Shown piece by piece: positions 1-8,200 of a stretch of DNA of 11,400 nucleotides. Each line of letters begins with the position of its first letter. The first letter of the stretch is position 1. Both the position numbers and the translations under genes were made by a program. Source of the DNA: UBA6115 sp964534515 (GTDB lineage Bacteria > Bacillota > Clostridia > Christensenellales > Aristaeellaceae); assembly GCA_964534515.1 (NCBI GenBank), contig CAZHPW010000075.1, positions 1 to 11,400 on the forward strand. Reading direction: 5' to 3'. The notes beneath the pieces are model-generated. The model was not told the DNA's origin, did not search any database, and saw nothing but the letters and a program-made list of their open reading frames with translations.

Positions 1-35
1 TGAGAAGTGTTGTGAATGCTGAGGTTTTTGCTTGT

Positions 36-437
36 TCAGTGGACACTAAAATACACATAGTAGCCTTCCCGGTATTCGGCCAGGGCTGTGTACTCTTCAG
101 TAGAAGAAACCGCCTGCGGTCCAAAAACAACAGCGTTGCCGTCGACATACCAGCCTTCAAAGATTTTGCCGCTGACATGGTCCGGTGTTTCCGGTTCCAG
201 CAGCGTTTCCCCTTCCTTGACTATTTGGGTTGAAACGGTGTTGGTGCCGTCCATGAAGGTATAGGTGTGGGTGTCGGTAACAGGGGCAATGATCTTCATG
301 GGCAATACCTGCCCCAGGTCAATGCTGCCTGACACATCTGTTTTGATGATTGCGGCCAGGACATCCAGCGGCATGATGCCGATGAGCATCATGACGGTCA
401 ATGCCAAGGCTGTAAACTTTCGAAGTGACCTCTTCAT
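36..437 (-). CDS. Secreted InlB B-repeat protein, short, possibly frameshifted
   Basis: The 133-residue protein starts with a clear signal peptide: basic MKRSLRKF, a hydrophobic core at residues 9-22, and a likely cleavage site after VLA near residue 28. Residues about 58-122 look like one InlB B-repeat (Flg_new-type) module, with YTFMDG, VKEGETLLEP, FEGWYVDG and the closing YTALAEY. Such modules are extracellular beta-grasp-like repeats in Gram-positive surface proteins. An AGGAGG site (445-450) lies 7 nt upstream of the ATG. The gene follows the xxEEP protein on the same strand, with 113 nt between them that hold a stem-loop. Proteins with this module are usually much longer, and the chain here stops right after GYYVYFSVH. 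Skipping one base before the stop gives an open frame (VSTEQAKTSAF...) to the window edge, so truncation by a one-base frameshift is possible. No anchor motif is seen. The module call is good; the function is unknown. Confidence 0.72.
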   Translation of the reverse strand: MKRSLRKFTALALTVMMLIGIMPLDVLAAIIKTDVSGSIDLGQVLPMKIIAPVTDTHTYTFMDGTNTVSTQIVKEGETLLEPETPDHVSGKIFEGWYVDGNAVVFGPQAVSSTEEYTALAEYREGYYVYFSVH

Positions 438-506
438 GTTTTATCCTCCTGCGGGATGAACTCCCTGTTAGTGGGTAAATCGGGCTGATGATTTCCGGGG
501 TCCAGA

Positions 507-539
507 CGGGGTTCACTTCATCTTTTGAAGTGAACCCCG
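507..539 (-). promoter_or_regulatory. Perfect 14-bp stem-loop between two secreted-protein genes
   Basis: Arms 507-520 and 526-539 are exact reverse complements, and the loop is 5 nt. The element lies just past the stop codon of the xxEEP protein gene and before the InlB-repeat gene on the minus strand. No T-run follows the stem on either strand, so it is not a canonical intrinsic terminator. It could stabilise the 3' end of the upstream message, or partly terminate or process a transcript that covers both genes. Confidence 0.6.
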
Positions 540-550
540 CCCTGACCGGT

Positions 551-1957
551 TTAGTTCAAGCCTGTGATATCCACAGCGACCCGAACCTGCCAGGTGCTGT
601 TGTTTTCATTTAAAATTAGATTCAATTTTTCCTGGGTTTCACCGGAAATATCTTGCCAGTTTGCCAGTTCATCCGAGAAGAACTGCCAGCGCAGGTTATA
701 TTCCAGACCTTCATAGCCGCTCAATTTGGCGGTTAAAACAACCCGGTCTCCATAGACCAGTTCGGTTTTGTCACCCCAATAGGCAAAGATGCGGATGACA
801 CGGTTGGGATACTGTTCATCAATCAGCTCAGCAATCTGCACGCCAAGCTCTTCCTCAGTCTTCTGGGCTGTTACCTCTTCAGACTGCGTAATCACTTCCA
901 GGGCGGCAACGGCAGGCTCTTCGGCCTTGGGCTCTTCAACTACAGGTTCTTCAGCCACTGGCTCCTCAGCCTTGGGTTCTTCAGTCTTGGGCTCTTCAGC
1001 CACAGGCTCTTCAGCCGCAGGTTCTTCAGCCGCAGGTTCTTCAACAGCGGGCTCTTCAACCACGGGCTCTTCAACCGCAGGCTCTTCAACCGCAGGCTCT
1101 TCAGCCACAGGCTCTTCAGCCACAGGCTCTTCAACCATGGGCTCTTCAACCATGGGCTCTTCAACCGCAGGCTCTTCAACCGCAGGCTCTTCAGCCACAG
1201 GCTCTTCAACCGCAGGCTCTTCAACCACAGGTTCTTCAACTACGGGCTCTTCAACCGCAGGCTCTTCAACCGCAGGCTCTTCAACCGCAGGCTCTTCAAC
1301 CGCAGGCTCTTCAACCACAGGTTCTTCAACCGTAGGCTCTTCAACCTGGGGCTCCTCAGCCTTGGGCTCCTCAGCCTTGGGCTCTTCAGCCTTCGGCTCC
1401 TCAGCCTTGGGTTCTTCAACCTTGGGCTCCTCAGCCTTGGGCTCCTCAGCCTTGGGCTCCTCAGCCTTGGGTTCTTCAACCTTGGGCTCCTCAACCTTGG
1501 GCTCTTCAACCTTGGGCTCTTCAACCTTCGGCACCTCGGCCTTCGGCTCTTCGACCTTCGGCGCTTCGGTGACAACAGGCTTGGGCTCTTCCTTCACCAC
1601 CGGCTTTTCCGTGGCGACAGGCTTGGGCTCTTCCGCGGGCTCTTCAACAACCGGTGCTTCTGTCGGCGCGGGGCGGCTGATGAGCGGCAAATAACCGCTG
1701 TCCCCGTTCACGCTGACGCGAACCCAGGAAGCGGTTTTGCTGATGATGGTGGCCACATCCTCTGCCTGCAGCCTGGTTCTGGACGCGCCAAAATCAGCCG
1801 CAGAGTAGAGATATGGAGGATTTTCACTGCTTAAAGCGCTGACCTTGGCGGTTTCGGGGTCCGCGGCCTGCGTCATGACAGGCGGAGCGACGAACACAAA
1901 AGTCAGGCACAGAATCAAGAACAAGACAGTCAGTTGAACTTTGGAACGGCTCTTCAT
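551..1957 (-). CDS. Secreted SH3-like protein with a long xxEEP pentapeptide repeat stalk
   Basis: I place the start at the ATG at 1957, giving 468 aa. An AAGGAGGA site (1966-1973) sits 8 nt upstream and a textbook signal peptide follows (MKSRSK, hydrophobic core about 9-25, cleavage near TQAA at 29-32). The 41-codon extension to 2080 has no such support. Residues about 50-93 resemble a bacterial SH3 domain (RTRLQAEDVATIIS, WVRVSVNGDSGYLPL), a wall- or ligand-binding fold. After a Pro/Glu-rich linker, residues 134-348 are 43 uninterrupted xxEEP pentads. They are Lys-rich at first (KAEEP/KVEEP), then mostly AVEEP/VVEEP/VAEEP, then Lys-containing again. Residues about 385-468 form a C-terminal domain (VYGDRVVLTAKLSGYEGLEYNLRWQ...) that looks like an Ig-like beta-sandwich common in clostridial surface proteins. 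No LPXTG signal or transmembrane anchor is visible. The likely role is an extended, acidic cell-surface or exported stalk protein. The binding target is unknown. Confidence 0.85.
   Translation of the reverse strand: MKSRSKVQLTVLFLILCLTFVFVAPPVMTQAADPETAKVSALSSENPPYLYSAADFGASRTRLQAEDVATIISKTASWVRVSVNGDSGYLPLISRPAPTEAPVVEEPAEEPKPVATEKPVVKEEPKPVVTEAPKVEEPKAEVPKVEEPKVEEPKVEEPKVEEPKAEEPKAEEPKAEEPKVEEPKAEEPKAEEPKAEEPKAEEPQVEEPTVEEPVVEEPAVEEPAVEEPAVEEPAVEEPVVEEPVVEEPAVEEPVAEEPAVEEPAVEEPMVEEPMVEEPVAEEPVAEEPAVEEPAVEEPVVEEPAVEEPAAEEPAAEEPVAEEPKTEEPKAEEPVAEEPVVEEPKAEEPAVAALEVITQSEEVTAQKTEEELGVQIAELIDEQYPNRVIRIFAYWGDKTELVYGDRVVLTAKLSGYEGLEYNLRWQFFSDELANWQDISGETQEKLNLILNENNSTWQVRVAVDITGLN
914..1558 (-). 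repeat. 43 tandem 15-bp units encoding xxEEP
   Basis: The block is exactly 645 bp, or 43 units of 15 bp, inside the secreted protein gene, with no indel breaking the phase. On the plus strand the unit reads roughly GGCTCTTCAACCGCA or GGCTCCTCAGCCTTG. Variation falls mainly in the two positions before EEP and in third codon positions. Units 1-14 mostly encode K(A/V)EEP, units 15-38 mostly (A/V/M)(V/A)EEP, and units 39-43 are mixed. Because the unit is a multiple of three, other frames also stay open across it and give long spurious ORFs on both strands. Confidence 0.95.
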
Positions 1958-2095
1958 GATTGGATTCCTCCTTAGATGTGACGATGTATAAGTATGCCTC
2001 GGGTGTTGCCTCCTATGATTGGGAAATGCACACCAATAAATGATGTGCCTTTTGTCTACACTGGCATTGTAAACGCACAATGATGCACTTAGTAT

Positions 2096-2109
2096 GGTAC
2101 TAAAGTACC
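2096..2109. promoter_or_regulatory. Palindrome GGTACT-AA-AGTACC, candidate operator
   Basis: Two exact 6-bp inverted arms (2096-2101 and 2104-2109) are separated by 2 bp. They lie in the 227-nt gap between the LuxR-type regulator and the xxEEP gene, about 140 nt upstream of the xxEEP start. The surrounding DNA is AT-rich. No convincing -35/-10 pair was found, so an operator role is inferred only from symmetry and position. Apart from this palindrome and the terminator at 2129-2161, the gap holds the xxEEP leader and nothing else I recognise. Confidence 0.35.
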
Positions 2110-2128
2110 GTTTTTATAACTTCCAGAC

Positions 2129-2161
2129 AAAAAAAGACCCATATCCAAAAAGAAATGGGCT
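2129..2161 (-). terminator. Probable intrinsic terminator of the LuxR-type regulator gene
   Basis: On the minus strand, just past the stop at 2185, a stem pairs CCCAT (2155-2159) with ATGGG (2138-2142). Weaker inner pairs extend it. Seven T residues follow (2135-2129). The stem is short and AT-rich, so termination may be partial and let some transcription continue into the xxEEP gene. Confidence 0.5.
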
Positions 2162-2184
2162 ACTTTGTTACAGATGTATGAAGT

Positions 2185-4665
2185 TTATGGTTTCAACAGC
2201 TCCGCCAGCTTGGCCCGGCGGTCTATCGCCAATTTGTCAAAGATGGTCTTGAGGTGATTCTTGACCGTCTGCTCGGAAATGAAGACGCGCTCGGCAATCT
2301 CGCGATTTCGCAGGCCTTGCGCAGCCAGGATGGCAATCTCCCGCTCGCGCTCCGTCAGGGTTTCAGGCAGGTTGTCCTGGCTGATGGCGCTTCCGATTTC
2401 GGTGAAGGTCGCGCCGGAAAATCCCTTCTTGACACCCATAATTCTGGCGATAAACGGCCCGTACTTGCGCTGCAGTTCGCTTGAAACCATCAGGATTCTT
2501 AACAGGTTGCGATGATGGACAAAGATGGAAATCAGCCTGTCCTCATGCGCCAGCTCCATCGCCCGGTCAAGCGACTGGATGGCCTTGCCGCGCCGCAAGA
2601 GTGCCAGGTTGCACAGCGCGATGCCCACCTGAATGTAGTACTCCATGACCAGGTTGCAAATGCGCTTGTCCTGGGTGAGCATCGCTTCCATCATGCCAAG
2701 CGCCTTCTTGTACTCCCCACGTATCATGATGGACGCGATTTGCGCGTGGCCGGTCATCAGGGTCGCCATGCCCAGGGTTTCTTCCCTTTGCAGCCCCTTG
2801 AGCGTCCAGGCCGGGACCTGATTGAGTTCCAGCATCATGCTGCGCAGCAAAGTACGGCATACGTCCAGCATGTAATCATTCATCGCGCTGCCCTGCATAA
2901 AGGGGTAGGCCGCCGCCTTGTTTTCCAGGTAGTTGACCGCTTCCTCAAGGCCGGGCATGTCCTGCCGGGAAATGGCAATGCGCCCCAAGAGCAGCGCCAC
3001 GCCATAGGTTACCGTGGGCTGGGAAACAATTTCAGACTGGTGCGCCGACTGGTAAGCCAGGGTCTGGGCCTCGTCATACTCCCCGCGGATGCTAGCCAGT
3101 TCCGCCAGATACAGGGTATCCGCCCCGCCGGCGTGCCCGCCGGTTAACTTGTTGTACCAATAGACAGCCTTGGACAACTCCCGCCCGATTTCATCCGCTT
3201 TTCCAGGTTTGACGCGAAACATGTACCACATCGATTGACAGCCAAAAAACAAGGGCTCCTGGGCGGCAATCACCCGGCAGTGCCGCTGCAGCAAGTCATA
3301 GGCTTCCTTCCACCTGCTGCCCATAGCGCCTGCGTCCGGGTAGAAGGAAAACGCGTCCATGACCAACCACTCGCCTTTGAGCGCGGGGTCCTGGCTCTCC
3401 TCCACGATGTCCTTTGCCAGGTCCATGGCGTTTTTAAAGCCGTTGAAGTCAGTCGCGGCGAACAGATAATACGCCAGGCGCAGCAAGGATATCGGGTGCT
3501 TTTTAAAGACTTCAAAGGGGCAGTTGTCCAATATCTCCCGAGCCACCGCCTCAAAGGGGATGTTCTCAATTTTCGCAAAGCACAGATTGATTAGCGGCAG
3601 CGCCAGAATGCTCTCGTAATCACGAATGTTATAGAAGCAGTGTATCGCGCGGACCAGGTCGCCCCGCTCCTGATGACGCTCCCCCGCCTTCCGGTAGATG
3701 CGCGTGCGCAATTCCTCCGGCGCGCCTGAAAGGCGCAGGCGTAAAAAATCCTGAATCAAAGCGTGTGGGTAATAAACCCCCGCGGAGGCGTCATAGCGTA
3801 TCATCGGCGTGCGGCGAACCAGCTCCCTTATAACCATGGACGGCGTACCCATAAACAATTGGGACAATTGCCGCTCCGTCACCGCGTCAAATAAAGCAAA
3901 AGGCAAGAGCATCTCCTGCTCCGCCTGCGTCAGCCGGTCAAAATAAACCTCATCCAGCAGGCTGTCCACATGGTAATCCGCCCGGGGCACGCCGCACTGG
4001 TTGCACCCGCGAAGGCAAAGGGACACCGCTACCGGCCAGCCCTCCGTGCTGCGGTAGAGCGCAGCCGCCTCATTAAGCGTCATCTCCCTGCAGCTTTGGC
4101 GGAAAAACTCCCGGATGTCCTGCGCCGTTAAGGTCAAGTCCTCCGTAGTGATGCGGTTGAGACTGTACAAACTGCTGTCCGGGCCGCTTGGCAGACGGAA
4201 ATACTGCGTTGAAATCACAATATGCAGTTTCTTGCAGGCGGGGTTTAACATCGCCATGACAATTGGCGTGTCCAACTCATTTTGCCAGACCTGGTAGTTG
4301 TCCAGAATCAGGATGGTTTCTTCCTGGCAGGTGAGTTTTAAAATCAATTGCGCAATCTGATGCCCGTTGACCCGGTTGGGCCTGCCGTTTTGCAGGAGGG
4401 CTTCCCCGGTTACGGGATCAAAACAGGATATGGTCTGGCAGAACCGCTCCCAGGCATATTTCTTGTCCTCCTGGATGCCAGTGAACCAGAATACGCGGGC
4501 CTTGTCCCCGCAGATTTCCTCCAGGTAACGAAGGGCAGTCGTCTTGCCATAGCCAGCCGGCGCTTCCACCACGGTCACAGGCGCGTCAACACAAGCCATG
4601 AGCCTGTTGCTCAGGCGCTGTGAAAAATAGGTGTCACGCTTGGATGACAGAGGAGCAAGGCTCAT
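2185..4665 (-). CDS. MalT/LAL-type LuxR-family transcriptional activator with ATPase domain
   Basis: The 826-residue length is typical of large ATP-binding LuxR regulators of the MalT kind, signal-transduction ATPases that bind an inducer and ATP, oligomerise and activate promoters. The N-terminal ATPase shows Walker A (APAGYGKTT, about residues 35-43) and a Walker B-like TILILDNY (about 117-124). The middle, about 330-740, is helical and repeat-like, in keeping with a TPR-type inducer-binding region. The C-terminal LuxR helix-turn-helix (about 763-826) has LTEREREI, the recognition stretch ISEQTVKNHLKTIFDKL, and AELLKP at the end. The start is supported by AGGAG (4671-4675) 5 nt before the ATG. 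Family assignment is firm. The inducer and target promoters are not visible. The neighbouring secreted-protein genes downstream on the same strand are plausible targets, by inference from position only. Confidence 0.93.
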   Translation of the reverse strand: MSLAPLSSKRDTYFSQRLSNRLMACVDAPVTVVEAPAGYGKTTALRYLEEICGDKARVFWFTGIQEDKKYAWERFCQTISCFDPVTGEALLQNGRPNRVNGHQIAQLILKLTCQEETILILDNYQVWQNELDTPIVMAMLNPACKKLHIVISTQYFRLPSGPDSSLYSLNRITTEDLTLTAQDIREFFRQSCREMTLNEAAALYRSTEGWPVAVSLCLRGCNQCGVPRADYHVDSLLDEVYFDRLTQAEQEMLLPFALFDAVTERQLSQLFMGTPSMVIRELVRRTPMIRYDASAGVYYPHALIQDFLRLRLSGAPEELRTRIYRKAGERHQERGDLVRAIHCFYNIRDYESILALPLINLCFAKIENIPFEAVAREILDNCPFEVFKKHPISLLRLAYYLFAATDFNGFKNAMDLAKDIVEESQDPALKGEWLVMDAFSFYPDAGAMGSRWKEAYDLLQRHCRVIAAQEPLFFGCQSMWYMFRVKPGKADEIGRELSKAVYWYNKLTGGHAGGADTLYLAELASIRGEYDEAQTLAYQSAHQSEIVSQPTVTYGVALLLGRIAISRQDMPGLEEAVNYLENKAAAYPFMQGSAMNDYMLDVCRTLLRSMMLELNQVPAWTLKGLQREETLGMATLMTGHAQIASIMIRGEYKKALGMMEAMLTQDKRICNLVMEYYIQVGIALCNLALLRRGKAIQSLDRAMELAHEDRLISIFVHHRNLLRILMVSSELQRKYGPFIARIMGVKKGFSGATFTEIGSAISQDNLPETLTEREREIAILAAQGLRNREIAERVFISEQTVKNHLKTIFDKLAIDRRAKLAELLKP

Positions 4666-4762
4666 GAATTCTCCTACAGGGCTTAATATGACAGACTGTT
4701 TTTATTCCCGCCATCAGAATACCATTTTGCTGTTTTTTATACAAGGGAAATCCGTCGGAGAA

Positions 4763-4791
4763 GGCATCCGCCAAGGTGTTCGGCGTCTGCC
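4763..4791. other. Stem-loop in the gap before the LuxR-type gene
   Basis: GGCA and CGCC pair with GGCG and TGCC, interrupted by a symmetric 2-nt internal loop, around a 9-nt loop. It lies in the 152-nt gap (4666-4817) between the DUF2442-like gene and the regulator gene. No T-run follows, so it is not a convincing terminator and the two genes may be co-transcribed. The AT-rich stretch at about 4710-4745 could hold a regulator promoter (TTGTAT, 17 nt, TATTCT on the minus strand), but the match to consensus is poor. Confidence 0.3.
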
Positions 4792-4817
4792 CGGCAGGTT
4801 CAGATAAAAGCCAATGT

Positions 4818-5066
4818 TTACCCCAGATTGAGCATGATGTCCAACAGTTCCCGCGCGGAGGCCCTCAGTTCCCCCATGGGGGTTCTCCATACGACAAAGT
4901 CCTCCTCCACCCGCGCGGTGGTAAAGACCGATGGGTCCTTCAGCGCGCCAAAGCGCATGCCCTGCATCCTCAAGCGCATATTGACCAGCGCGATGCTGCC
5001 GTTGCACATCTCCAGTTTTAAAACGTGGTCATCAATGGCTTCCGCCCGACAAATGCTCTCTGACAT
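4818..5066 (-). CDS. Small DUF2442-like protein
   Basis: This 82-residue soluble protein has no signal peptide. Its pattern resembles DUF2442: an N-terminal beta hairpin (DDHVLKLEMCNGSIALVNM, residues about 12-30), a central FGALKDPSVFTTARVEEDFVVW (about 39-60), and a C-terminal ELRASARELLDIML. DUF2442 proteins are small, of unknown biochemical role, and often sit beside DUF4160 or toxin-antitoxin-like genes. No such partner is visible here. The ATG at 5066 has GGAG about 10 nt upstream, and a perfect TATAAT lies 37 nt upstream. The gene precedes the LuxR-type regulator on the same strand with 152 nt between them and diverges from the mannosidase gene. The family call comes from recognising the pattern, not from an alignment. 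Confidence 0.65.
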   Translation of the reverse strand: MSESICRAEAIDDHVLKLEMCNGSIALVNMRLRMQGMRFGALKDPSVFTTARVEEDFVVWRTPMGELRASARELLDIMLNLG

Positions 5067-5102
5067 GACAAATCACTCCATTTTTTTGGTTTGTTGTCAA
5101 AA

Positions 5103-5108
5103 ATTATA
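5103..5108 (-). promoter_or_regulatory. -10 element TATAAT for the DUF2442-like gene
   Basis: An exact TATAAT on the minus strand lies 37 nt upstream of the ATG at 5066. The best -35 at 16-17 nt spacing (TTCAGC region, about 5125-5130) is weak, so an activator may be needed or a different -35 may be used. Confidence 0.5.
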
Positions 5109-5131
5109 AGAGAAGGCCCCCTTGGCTGAAC

Positions 5132-5149
5132 ATAGCCCCAAAGGGCTAT
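5132..5149. other. 7-bp stem-loop between divergent promoters
   Basis: ATAGCCC (5132-5138) and GGGCTAT (5143-5149) are exact reverse complements around a CAAA loop. Four T residues follow on the plus strand. No plus-strand gene lies upstream in the window for it to terminate. It sits between the -10 of the minus-strand gene and the mannosidase promoter, so a DNA-level operator role or an insulator against readthrough is possible. Confidence 0.4.
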
Positions 5150-5177
5150 TTTGAAAAAGAGGGTGCCTGTCAAATCA

Positions 5178-5206
5178 TTGTCAGTTTTTGCCCGCTATGG
5201 TATGCT
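5178..5206 (+). promoter_or_regulatory. Sigma-A-type promoter of the alpha-mannosidase gene
   Basis: TTGTCA (-35, 5178-5183) and TATGCT (-10, 5201-5206) have an ideal 17-bp spacer, and TGG just before the -10 gives an extended -10. The predicted start of transcription near 5213 leaves a leader of about 50 nt with GGAGGA before the ATG at 5264. TGTCA occurs twice, 11 bp apart (5168-5172 and 5179-5183), with the second copy overlapping the -35. That is one helical turn and could be a regulator site. Confidence 0.65.
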
Positions 5207-5263
5207 CTCATCAGTGAAAACCCGTACGAAACGGACAAAGGCATAAGCATAACGGAGGACAAA

Positions 5264-8200
5264 ATGAAGTACATGCATTCGGAATGGCGTGCGCGCCTGG
5301 CCCACTGGACCCTGACTCTGAAGCAGGATGTTTACCAACCCTATGCCGACTTCTCCTTTGAAGGCTTCCAGACCATGGATCACCTGACCCTGGCAGAAGC
5401 GAAAAAAGGCAAGTTCAAGCCCATGCCAAACGGCACCCAATGGGGCAAAACCTATGAGTACGCCTGGCTCAAGCAGACCATCAAGATTCCAAAGGAATTG
5501 GAAGGCAAACGCATCGTGATGAACCTGCCCGTTGACGGGGAGGCCGCAATTTTTGTCAATGGCCAGGCCTTTGGCACCTACCGCTCCGACTGGGTCAAGG
5601 TGCCCCTGCACTACATTGAGGACAACTACCTCACCCAGTCCGCCAAGGCCGGGGAAGTGTTTGAGATTTATCTGGAGGCCTATGCCGGCCACTACATCCC
5701 CCAGAGCGAATTGGAAGGCTGCTCCACCGGCCCTGTGATGCCTGGCGCCTACCAGGACCCCAAGGTCGAAGGCAAGCGCGTCACCCTGGGGCATTGCTCC
5801 TGGGGCGTGTGGAATGAGGACGCCTATCAGCTGCTGATGGACGTGGAAACGCTCACCCAGTTGGCCGAGCAAATCAACCCCGAAAGCCTGCGCGCTGACA
5901 AGCTGCAAAAGGCGCTGGAAGACTTCACCCTGGCGGTGGATTTTGAGCAGAACAGCGAAAAGCGCAACGCCGACTATAAAAAAGCCCGTAAAATCCTGGC
6001 TCCGCTCCTAAAAGCCAAAAACGGCGATACCGGCCCGGTCTTTTACGCCATCGGCAACGCCCACCTGGACCTGGCCTGGTTGTGGCCGCAGAAGGAAACC
6101 CACAGGAAGACGGCCAGAACCATGGCGGCCCAACTGCGCCTGTTGGAAGAATATCCCGATTATAAGTTCATCTTCAGCCAGCCCGCCGGCTTTGAGATGA
6201 TGGAAGAATACTATCCGGAGCTCTTTGCCAAGGTCAAAAAGGCAGTGAAGGGCGGCCGTTTCATCGCCGACGGCGCGATGTACGTGGAGCCGGACACCAA
6301 CATGACCAGCGGTGAATCCCTAATCCGTCAATTGGTCTACGGCAAGCGCTACTTCAAGGAAGTGTTTGACGTGGACAGCCAATTGCTCTGGCTGCCGGAC
6401 ACCTTTGGCTACTCCGCCGCCCTGCCCCAGATTCTGCGCGGCTGCAATGTGCACCAGTTGGTTACCCAGAAAATCTTCTGGTCCTATAACGAGGGCGACA
6501 AATTCCCCTACCATTACTTTACCTGGCAGGGCGCTGACGGCAGCAAGGTGGATTCCTTCCTGCCCACCTCCTACACCTACCGCACCGACCCGTCTGAAAT
6601 CGCCGGCGTGTGGAAAAACCGCGTGCAAAAACGCGGCCTGGACGCCTTCCTGCTGCCCTTTGGCTATGGCGACGGCGGCGGCGGCCCCAGCCGCAGCGCA
6701 CTGGAGTTTGTCAAACGCGAGGCCAACCTGGAGGGCATGCCCCGGGTGAAGCACGCCTCTCCTGTTGAGTTCTTTGAGGACATGGACAAGGCCGGCGGCC
6801 CCAAGCACACCTATGTGGGCGAACTGTACTTCTCCGCTCACCGCGGCGTGTACACCACCCAGGCCCAGGTTAAGAAAGGCAACCGCAAGGGCGAGTTGGC
6901 CCTGCGCGAGGCGGAGGTCTGGGGCGCTCTGGCCAAGATGAAGGGCCATGACTATCCCCAGGACAAGATGGACTTGAGCTGGAAGCGCCTGCTGCTCAAC
7001 CAGTTTCATGACATCCTGCCCGGCTCCTCCATTGGCCGGGTCAACGTGGAAGCCCACAAGGACCATGACCAGGTCATCCGGGAAGCCAATGCCGCCAGGG
7101 ATGAGGCGGTCGCCGCGCTCACCAAGGGCAAGACCGGCGTCACCCTGTACAACTCCCTCTCCTTCCCACGGCCTGCGGTGGTCGCCCTGCCCAAGTCCTT
7201 TAAGGAAGGCGCCGTGACCGCGGATGGCGAGGCCGTCTTGACCGCGCCCTCAAAGGACGGCGTTTTGGCCTATGTCACCCTGCCCAGCGTGGGCAGCCTG
7301 AGCCTGAAACCCCATAAGGAGCAGCCCAAGTTCAAGCCCGTTACCCTAAAGGTCACCAAGACCGGCGCGGTCATGGAAAATGAGCTGGTCAAAATCAAGC
7401 TCAACAAGTCCGGCGAAGTCACCTCCTTTGTGGACAAGGAAACCGGCCGCGAATCCGCCAGGGGCAACATGAATCGCTTCCTGATGTACAAGGATGTGCC
7501 GCGCCTGTTTGACGCCTGGGACATCGACTCCAACTACGAACTGCAGGAAGTGCCGCTTAATGAGCCGGTCACCTTGAGCGTGGTGGAGGAATCCGGCCTG
7601 CGCGCTGTGCTGCGCCTGGAGCGCAAAATCAACAACTCCGCCTTAAAGCAGGACATCGTGCTCAACTACAATTCCCGCCGCATGGACTTTGTGACCACGG
7701 TGGACTGGGATGAATTGCACCGCCTGCTCAAGGTCGCCTTCCCGGTTGATGTCAAGCCCGATGAAGGTATCAACGAAATCCAGTATGGCTACATGATGCG
7801 GCCCACCCACCGCTCCAGGGCCTATGACTCTGACCGTTTTGAGGTCTGCAACCAGCGTTACTCCGCGCTCACGGACCAAAACCGCGGCATCGCCGTCCTC
7901 AATGACTGCAAATATGGCATCTCCATGCATGAGGGCGAGCTGCGCCTGACCCTGCTGCGCGCGGGCACCTGCCCTGAAATGAAGACCGACACCGGGCGGC
8001 ATGAGTTCACCTACTCTTTCACCGCCTGGGACGGCCCCTTCATCTCCTCCCCCGTTGTGGAAGAAGCCTATGACCTCAACGTGCCCGTCTTGAGCGTGGC
8101 CGGTCAAGCGGAGGACTTCAGCGCGTTTTACGTGGACGAGCCCAATGTCTTCATCGACACCGTCAAACTGGCGGAGGACCGCTCCGGCGACCTCATTCTC

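Noticed and set aside
914..1558. The tandem repeat as a CRISPR array.
   Set aside because: The units are 15 bp with no unique spacers, and they stay in phase within a protein-coding frame.
940..1575. Lys/Leu/Arg-rich minus-strand frames (LKSLRLKSP-type) within the repeat.
   Set aside because: They are shifted frames of the same repeat, without start signals or flanking domains.
789..1694. A 301-codon plus-strand open frame encoding Gly-Ser-Ser-rich repeats opposite the xxEEP gene.
   Set aside because: It exists because the 15-bp repeat unit contains no stop in this frame. It has no ribosome binding site, and the minus frame has a signal peptide, domains and AGGAGG.
1958..2080. 41-codon N-terminal extension of the xxEEP protein to an ATG at 2080.
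   Set aside because: It would bury the signal peptide inside the chain and has no supporting ribosome binding site, while ATG 1957 has AAGGAGGA.
6320..7066. Long minus-strand open frames (e.g. 248 and 254 codons) opposite the mannosidase gene.
   Set aside because: They are shadows of GC-rich coding sequence. The plus frame has all GH38 catalytic motifs across its whole length.
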